In this document: positions 58,397-64,000 of the stretch, one piece after another | How the letters are laid out: the number at the start of each line of letters is the position of its first letter | Position numbering within the stretch: position 1 is the stretch's first letter | Assembly (NCBI GenBank): GCA_025765615.1 | Contig: JAIVFJ010000180.1 | Location: forward strand, 62,001 to 126,000 | Direction: 5' to 3' | Length of the DNA: 64,000 bases | Source of the DNA: Zopfochytrium polystomum | Taxonomy: Eukaryota > Chytridiomycota > Chytridiomycetes > Chytridiales > Chytridiaceae | Translations under genes and position numbers: made by a program | Notes under the pieces: generated by a model | Database searches by the model: none | The model's input: the letters and a program-made list of their open reading frames with translations, nothing else | What the model was told of the DNA's origin: nothing

Positions 58397-58446
58397 GCTG
58401 CACTAGCGGCCAAAGGCCGCAAGTGCAGCGACTTGGGATTGACTAG
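58397..58446 (+). mobile_element. Possible Helitron-like 3' terminus
   Basis: A strong hairpin (GCTGCACT at 58397-58404 with AGTGCAGC at 58422-58429; inner GCGGCC/GGCCGC around AAA; one A·A mismatch) is followed 13 nt later by CTAG (58443-58446). A GC-rich hairpin 10-15 nt before CTRR is the hallmark of Helitron 3' ends. No matching 5' TC end or Rep gene was identified. Confidence 0.35.
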
Positions 58447-58577
58447 GCCGCTGAATTGTCCAAAAACGTCGGAGATGCAATTTTGGCGAAGGCGGCGACG
58501 AGCGGCGTCTGTCCCATATCAAAAAGGCGGCGGCGAAGCCGTCGCGACGAGGTTGGTGGTGTCGAGATCGCGACATT

Positions 58578-58800
58578 TGCCTGAGTGAGGCCTTTGATTA
58601 TGGACACGACTCAATGGTTGGTATTAATATGCTTGCCAAGCTGGACATGCGCCTGAAGCAGGCCTGTGGCAATCCAAACATTCCCATTGGCAGTCTGTCT
58701 GTCCTCCTGGTTGGTGACCTGGCCCAGATGCCTCCTGTAGGAGAGACTTCTCTCTTCAATGCGGCCACGGTAACTTGGGGACACATGGGCGGGAGAGCTA
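58578..58800 (+). pseudogene. PIF1-like helicase fragment
   Basis: The plus frame reads SMVGINMLAKLDMRLKQACG and, a few residues on, GSLSVLLVGDLAQMPPVGET, the Walker B/motif III region of transposon-borne PIF1 helicases. The expected Asp-Glu before SMVG has been replaced (YGHDSMVG), the Walker A part and all C-terminal motifs are missing, and the frame degenerates after about 58790. It is a different piece of the protein from the 20-kb relic and on the opposite strand. Confidence 0.7.
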
Positions 58801-59050
58801 CAGCCACTTTTGGTCCTCAGCAAGGCTGCTTCACTTTAATTGTCAGCAGGTCGCTGAGGGCGACAATCATCAGGGTCAGTTCGTTTGAATCCTTACAGAG
58901 CTCCATGTGCAACAGTCTACTCTGAGTGAGTGAGTGGAAGGAGTGAATGAAGTGGAGATGTGTGTTTGTGGGTGGTCCTTCTCCCCAACTTGGAGAGAAA
59001 GGAGAAAAACTCTGTTATGAATTATTGATACATGATGCTGATATACACGC

Positions 59051-59319
59051 TGTAATATTTGCTAGGCAAGCGTGACTGGCACAGGGTAAAAACCTCTCCT
59101 ATATTATCTGCTTGAGCAGAGGAGGAGGAAAACTGTTGACACCAGGTTTCTGTTCCACTTAATACTTGGAGTATTTGTCATCAGCGCAAGCCAGTGCCCA
59201 GGTCTGCGTTGGCGGTGGCTCGCTCTCCCATGGGCATTGTGAGAACAATAACTGACAGTCACAATAGGTTTGGGTCCGTCTTGTGCCTCTTGCTGCTAAC
59301 CAGTCAGTTCCACCTAACA
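59051..59319 (-). repeat. Solo-LTR-like dispersed repeat, copy B
   Basis: 269 bp with TGT…ACA ends (TGTAATATTTGC to CACCTAACA), the inverted near-copy of 3457-3726. Many aligned differences are single substitutions. Flanking pentamers CACGC and GAGGC do not form a clean target duplication. Confidence 0.65.
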
Positions 59320-60101
59320 GAGGCAAGGACAGGGTGCTGGGAGACTGGACAACCTGGCTGCTGATTCTAGCCTGCCCACCCACCCACCTGCTTCCACCCA
59401 TAACCTTCCCACAAAGAGCAGATCGCCTTTGATCTCATGGGTCTGCAATTGCAACGTGCATTGAAGTCAAAGAATAGACGAGGCAAACACCACTCACCAA
59501 AGAAGCAACTTGGCAGCGATCTCGTCCAGCCACCCAGAAAGAAGAAAAAAGCACTTTTCTGTTTCCTTGCAGCTTGAACCCCACAGCATTGTGGATGGAA
59601 ATGGGATTCTCCCATTGGTGGCAGCTGGGCCTTGGGCGCTGCCACGGATGTGAGCCCATCGACTGCATAATTATTTACATTTTTCTAGCTTCAAGCCAAT
59701 GGTTTTTGGCTTGGAAGTATGTGAGTGGAAGCTCTCTGGTGTGAAGGAAGGAGTCTGTTGTGATCACCTCCTACATACCTCTCTCTCTCTCTCTCTTAGT
59801 GATTCCATGGTGGATTTGGCTGTCACTGCAAGAAGCAGATTGGCTCACGTAGGCTGTTGTCGCCTGCGAAGCAGTGGTGGCGGGTGCAAAGGGGGGCGAC
59901 AACAACAGGCAGGGGCCGTCGTCACCACAGGAAGCGGCGGGCAGACGACAGATGGGTTGCGCCCTTTTTCACCTCTTCTTTGGCTTCCTCACATGGGCAT
60001 GCAGAGAGCGGCAGCCCCTTTTCCTCCTGACATTTCTCCCTTTTTCTGGCCCACGCAGAACCCTAACCCTTTTCTGAATAAGATCATGGCTTGGTCCACA
60101 A
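59320..60101. other. Intergenic region in the transposon zone
   Basis: No gene recognised. It contains a short (CT)n tract near 59779-59796 and otherwise unique sequence with short chance frames. Confidence 0.45.
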
Positions 60102-60545
60102 ATGTATCAGTGTAAGCCAGCGAGCAAAGGCTCATCAAAGCGTCAAACCAAGACACCTGATGTTCCAGTCTTTCAAACCAGGAAAGGAGGTTTTGACACG
60201 AAGAGCCAAGGGGGCCCAAAGAAAGGTGCTGTGCAAGAAGATGCATCACAGAAACAGAATGTATATTATTTACTTTGTTTCACTAGTGCAAAACGAGAGT
60301 GCAAGGAGCCACTCCCAAGCGAGTCTGTTATTCCGATTGTGGCTTTGCAAGAAGGGTTGTACTTGACTTTGTCACCTATGGACCTTGATTGTCAAGTATT
60401 TCAAATAATAAAATTCGAAAACAAGCTTCCAAATCAACGCCAAGAAAATCTGAAAAATTGTCTTAAAAAGGCTGAATTTCTTTGCTTGATTGATGATCAA
60501 CTCCCTGATTACGACATTCTTCGCAGCAATTGCGAAGGTGTGTAG
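60102..60545 (+). CDS. Orphan reading frame in the transposon zone
   Basis: ATG 60102 opens 147 codons to TAG. The first third is Lys/Gln/Ser-rich; the rest looks like folded protein (SVIPIVALQEGLYLTLSPMD, QVFQIIKFENKLPNQRQENL and FLCLIDDQLPDYDIL, then SNCEG). The AT-richer codon use differs from the cellular genes. Its last codons overlap the broken end of the copia-2 relic on the other strand. No family is recognised. It could be an exon of another transposon gene or chance. Confidence 0.3.
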   Translation: MYQCKPASKGSSKRQTKTPDVPVFQTRKGGFDTKSQGGPKKGAVQEDASQKQNVYYLLCFTSAKRECKEPLPSESVIPIVALQEGLYLTLSPMDLDCQVFQIIKFENKLPNQRQENLKNCLKKAEFLCLIDDQLPDYDILRSNCEGV

Positions 60546-62770
60546 TCAATGCCTTCGCGTTGGGTGTTTCCACATGCGACAAGACGAGCTTTCCATCGCT
60601 TCAGCCAGCCAAAGGGGTCGAGCTTGTAGGCATAAACCCATTTGCAGAACATTGCGCGTTCGCCAGGAGGAAGAACTGCCTATTCCCAGACCTTGTGCTT
60701 GTCCATGAGAGAGTGAAGCTCCTCAAGTTCAGATGCAGTCCATTCTTCATTGTAGTCTGATGCGTGGGCTTCCTTGTGGGAACGTGGCACTGGTGGGAGT
60801 TGTGATTGGTGGATTGGTTCTTTAGGGAAGCGCGGTTCTGGTTTAGCTGATGCAAGGTAGAGTCGCAAGAGATGGCGAGTGATTGTTCGATTTGCAAGTA
60901 GCTTGCGAAGTCCAGTTGGTGCATCTTTGATGTTGACAATGACGGATGGTGGAAGTGGTGATTCAATGACAGGTTCCGGTTCAGTGTTGATGGATGCTGC
61001 TATGCGGTCTGCTGTTGGACCTAGGATCTCTTCAGGTTCATCTTCATCTTCACCCAGGATGACAGCGAATGTGTCAGGGTTCCAACCATAGTCGTCATCG
61101 TCATTATCGTCTTCCATATCTTGGGGAAGAGTTGGAGGTTGATCTGAGGAGTTTGATGATGATGATGGTGGCTGTCCCCCCCCAGAAGCCTGGCGCAGTT
61201 GCCGGCGAGTACGAGTGGAGGGAGCACCGTCAGGAGGAGAGTTGGATAATCAATGGTAAGAGTCAAGTGGTGGCTCAACAGGCTCGAAAGAAGGAGGGTC
61301 ATCAGTTTCAGGAAAATCCGTAAAATCATCAGAGAGAGAAGTTAAGAAATCAGAATTAAGAGATTGAAGCTTAGCGTCGCTGCGGACAAGGCCAGGAAAG
61401 ACATGCTCATGCAAGTTATAGTGGCATGTCTGAAGAATAGTCCATGCAGTAAAGCCGTAGCTGAGGGCAATAGACTCGCTGTCTGTGTCAAAACCCAAGA
61501 AGAGTCCAAGTGAGGCCTGAGGAGAGAACTTGGTCTTGTGTGAGTTTGCAGGTTCTGTACACTCATTGTTGAGTGTGACAATGAGGCAGCCAAAAATTCC
61601 AAGGTGGCGTAGGTTGGGTTTTCGGCCTTGGTAATATTCAAATGGAATTCGACCAGTGTGAGTGTGTTGCACATTGCACAGGAATGAAGCATGGCATATT
61701 GCGTAGGACCAGAAGAACTGTGGAAGCTCGGCTTTGATCAGCAGACAGGAAGCAATGTGGGTGATGACCTTGATGGCATTTTCTGCAACACCATCACCCT
61801 CCTTGACATAAGGGACAGACGGCTGAAAGACGTTGATACAGTGGGCCTCAAATTGCTGAGTGTTAAGACTGAAGTTGTCTGCCTGTACAAATAGAGTTCG
61901 ACGAGTGGGGAAGAGTTGCTCTTCAAAATAAATGCAATGAATTATCCTTTGAGTGACGCCTGCTGTGCAAGCAACAGTGTTGACCCAAGTATAGCCTGTG
62001 GGGTAGTCGACAATAACTTCAAAGTAGTTGGAACCGTCAAGAGAACGTGTACTGATCTTTCCAGTTTGGTCAGTACACAGCATCTGCAGCAGGGCAAAAT
62101 CAAAACGAGGTTTGGCCATGAGGTGTTGCCGGCGCATCTTTGCCATATTGCAAATGAGGCAAGGCTTGCGTGTTGTTGGTGTCAGAGCAGGAGTACCATC
62201 GACATCACCAGAATTGAGAGTGTCGCGTACTTGCTCTCGGTGGGTGTGGCCAAAACGTTGGTGCCATAGGTCGCGTGCAGTTGCTGGTGATACGTAGGCA
62301 ATGGGCTCAACTGAAATTTTCCTCTGCGCAGCTGGGTGCTGGACTGGAATGAGATAGTAAAGGCCGTCACGTTGTTTGCCAATCTTGATGCTGTGTTGTG
62401 ATGCGAGTGTAGCAAGATCAAGAAGAAAGACAGAATCTTGAGTGAATAGCATCCCAGCAGTTGGGTCTTGGAGGACATGTGACACAGAGTGGAGCAGTTC
62501 CTTGAGTGATGGGACATGAAGCACATTGCAGAGCACCACATCAAAACCAGGAAAAGTGAGAGTGGCAGATCCAATTCCTTCAATGCAGCATTCATGGTCA
62601 TCTGCTAGGCAGGCATGGTGTTCAGTTTCAAATTGTTGGTCCTCAGTGAATTGTTCCCATTGTGGGATCATTGCGGGTACAGCTCCAGAATCAAACATGT
62701 ATGGAAGAGAGGCTATGCCTGTGTGTGACGCGCTCACTGTTGCAGTGTTCACAAAGAAGTAGAAGCAAGA
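60537..62770 (-). pseudogene. Truncated second copia-type pol (copia-2)
   Basis: Reading on the minus strand, the frame from about 62752 holds a protease site FDSGAVPAMI, a GAG-pre-integrase block DLWHQRFGHTHREQVRDTL with CLICNMAKMRRQHL, and an integrase core (LCTDQTGKIST; VQADNFSLNTQQF; EGDGVAENAIKVITH), then FGCLIVTLN and LGLFLGFD. After a break near 61250-61120 an acidic linker follows, with WTASELEELHSLMDKHKVWE and an in-frame TAG at about 60680. Reverse transcriptase then starts (FCKWVYAYKLDPFGWLKRWK, KARLVACGN) and is cut off near 60540. No LTRs of its own are visible. Its 5' side abuts the gypsy LTR at 62883. It is a dead element and not closely related to the intact copia. Confidence 0.85.
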
Positions 62771-62882
62771 GGGACCGTTTATTTGAGAAGAAGAAGAAGC
62801 AGATGGCCCTCCTGTAGCAGGTTAAGGGTGAAATCCAGAGAAAGGAACAAGAGCTGCTTGTGGTTCATCCACAGTTGCTGAG

Positions 62883-63245
62883 TGTCAGGAACAGGGCAGG
62901 ACAGGACAAGGCAGACAAGGAACTGAGAGGAGTGATGATTGTATTGGAAACAATAATTCACTTGAGGGATGGGACAGGTCCCCCATCCCCCTTTTATACC
63001 TTTTGAGAGTGTTCCTTGTCAAGACTCAAAGAAAGTTCCAGAAAAAGCAATTAGTAATACAATGATACCAATGATACCAATGACAACAAGACAAGTCAGG
63101 AAAGCAAAGAAGGTTCCAGAAGGTTCCACAAGGTTCCATGAAGGAATGTTCTAGAAGGTTCCAGAAGGTTCCAGAAGGTTCCACAAGGTTCCATGAAGGA
63201 ATGTTCTAGAAGGTTCCAGAGGTTTCCAGAGGGTGATTCATAACA
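62883..63245 (-). repeat. Gypsy 3' LTR
   Basis: 363 bp, TGTCAGGAAC to GATTCATAACA on the plus strand; the same family as the solo LTR at 21726-22033 plus an internal tandem duplication of about 55 bp around 63110-63215 made of GGTTCCAGAAGGTTCC-type units. On the element strand it is directly preceded by the purine tract AAAAGGGGGAGATGA, which also contains the pol stop codon. Confidence 0.9.
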
Positions 63246-64000
63246 TCATCTCCCCCTTTTAGGCCTCTTCTGCAACTTGGTGGGGTACCTGGTCTTGAAC
63301 TTGAGTAGAAGGTCTTGGCAGTGAGTGAGGTTTGACTCAGGTTCCCAGGTGATTTCAGCATCTGAGTAACCTTTCCACTTAACAAGGAACTTGAGTGTCC
63401 TTCCAAACCACTTGGCATCCAAGATTTGTTCAACCTCAAATTCCTCTTCACCTTCTACCTCAACTGGAGGAGGAGGAGGAACAACTCTGCCTGGAATGGA
63501 ATTGGCCACAAACTTCTCCAAAAGGCTGACATGGAAAACTGGGTGGATCTTCATGGATGCAGGGAGATCCAGCTTGAAGGTGACTGGATTGATTTGCTCC
63601 AAGATCTTGAAAGGTCCCAACTTGAGGTTGTCCAGCTTGGGACTTGGTCTTTTGGTCTGCAAGTTCTTCCTCATGCCTCGCCAGTAAAAGTCCCTGGAAA
63701 CAAGCTTATATGTCTTGTGCTCTCCTGGGTGTCCAGCTGTTGCTGCATCATGCCTTGTCTTGAGTATCTCAAGTTTTTCCTCTTCTTGGCTGATTTGAAT
63801 CTTGTGAGGCTTGGGGTCCTTGGAAATAGCATGGGCCCACACACTGTCAGGAAGCAGTGAAAGGTGTGTCTTGGATGGTGGGGTGAAACCATCTCCCCCT
63901 TCAGGTGCAAGGTCTGTCCTTCTGTGCTCATCAGCAGTGGGGCTTGAATTGTTGACTGGGAACTGTGATTCTTGAATCTTTGACTGAGGGTTCTGTTCTT
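63246..64000 (-). CDS. Ty3/gypsy chromovirus pol C-terminus with integrase core deleted (partial)
   Basis: Open on the minus strand from the window edge to TGA at 63248-63246. From the edge it reads a linker, then KTHLSLLPDSVWAHAISK and the His half of the integrase zinc site (RHDAATAGHPGEHKTYKLVS, DFYWRGMRKNL). It passes directly into the GPY/F-type module KLDNLKLGPFKILEQINPVT and PASMKIHPVFHVSLLEKFV, then a chromodomain (EEEFEVEQILDAKWFGRT, LKFLVKWKGYSDAEITWEPE). The Cys pair of the zinc site and the whole DDE catalytic core are absent, yet the frame is kept. Chromodomains direct chromoviruses to marked chromatin. The copy cannot encode an active integrase. Confidence 0.88.
   Translation of the reverse strand, partial: EQNPQSKIQESQFPVNNSSPTADEHRRTDLAPEGGDGFTPPSKTHLSLLPDSVWAHAISKDPKPHKIQISQEEEKLEILKTRHDAATAGHPGEHKTYKLVSRDFYWRGMRKNLQTKRPSPKLDNLKLGPFKILEQINPVTFKLDLPASMKIHPVFHVSLLEKFVANSIPGRVVPPPPPVEVEGEEEFEVEQILDAKWFGRTLKFLVKWKGYSDAEITWEPESNLTHCQDLLLKFKTRYPTKLQKRPKRGR

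Overview
The window is nuclear DNA of an intron-rich eukaryote, almost certainly a fungus. The evidence is the set of fungal families: a SPA2 polarisome scaffold, an ERT1/AcuK-type Zn2Cys6 regulator, a DUF3605 protein, a TPC1 mitochondrial carrier, a STE20/PAK kinase, and a NACHT-WD40 NOD-like receptor relic beside fungal-type LTR retrotransposons. Exons are GC-rich, introns are short (about 60-170 nt, mostly GT-AG), and intergenic DNA is full of (CT)n, (TG)n and homopolymer tracts. I cannot assign a phylum; an early-diverging lineage is possible.

Layout. 1-4.6 kb: edge of a glycine-rich gene, microsatellites, a DUF3605 gene, a decayed GC-rich coding stretch and a solo-LTR-like repeat. 4.6-19 kb: single-copy genes for STE20/PAK kinase (+), importin alpha (-), WDR5/Swd3 (-), a MAPEG-domain membrane protein (-), a doubtful Ala-rich ORF (+) and galactose-1-phosphate uridylyltransferase (-). 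19-24.7 kb: a transposon island with a perfect hairpin, a PIF1/Helitron-type helicase pseudogene, and a gypsy-type LTR fused to part of a tRNA-Ser. 24.7-39.2 kb: a dense block with SPA2 (-) and TPC1 (+) head to head, then CDC37 (+), NOP7/pescadillo (+) and ERT1 (-). 39-50 kb: sparse DNA with a small secreted-protein gene, a broken NACHT-WD40 receptor gene and a 2-oxoglutarate/Fe(II) dioxygenase gene. 50-64 kb: nested transposons, namely a complete young Ty1/copia element with identical LTRs and a target-site duplication, tRNA-like elements, another PIF1 helicase fragment, a truncated second copia element and the 3' end of a chromodomain Ty3/gypsy element whose integrase core is deleted.

The cellular genes are ordinary housekeeping and regulatory genes, not a cluster. 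Loose themes are signalling and polarity (STE20, SPA2), carbon metabolism (GALT, ERT1, TPC1) and chromatin, ribosome and chaperone functions (WDR5, NOP7, CDC37). Three conserved genes (NOP7, ERT1, MAPEG) are each broken by one single-base homopolymer change, which looks like assembly error. The NLR, helicase and second copia carry real stop codons and truncations. I found no convincing novel system. The most interesting items are a 7-nt microexon in TPC1, a GC-AG in-frame intron in importin alpha, the intact copia with a half-tRNA-type primer site, and the NLR relic.
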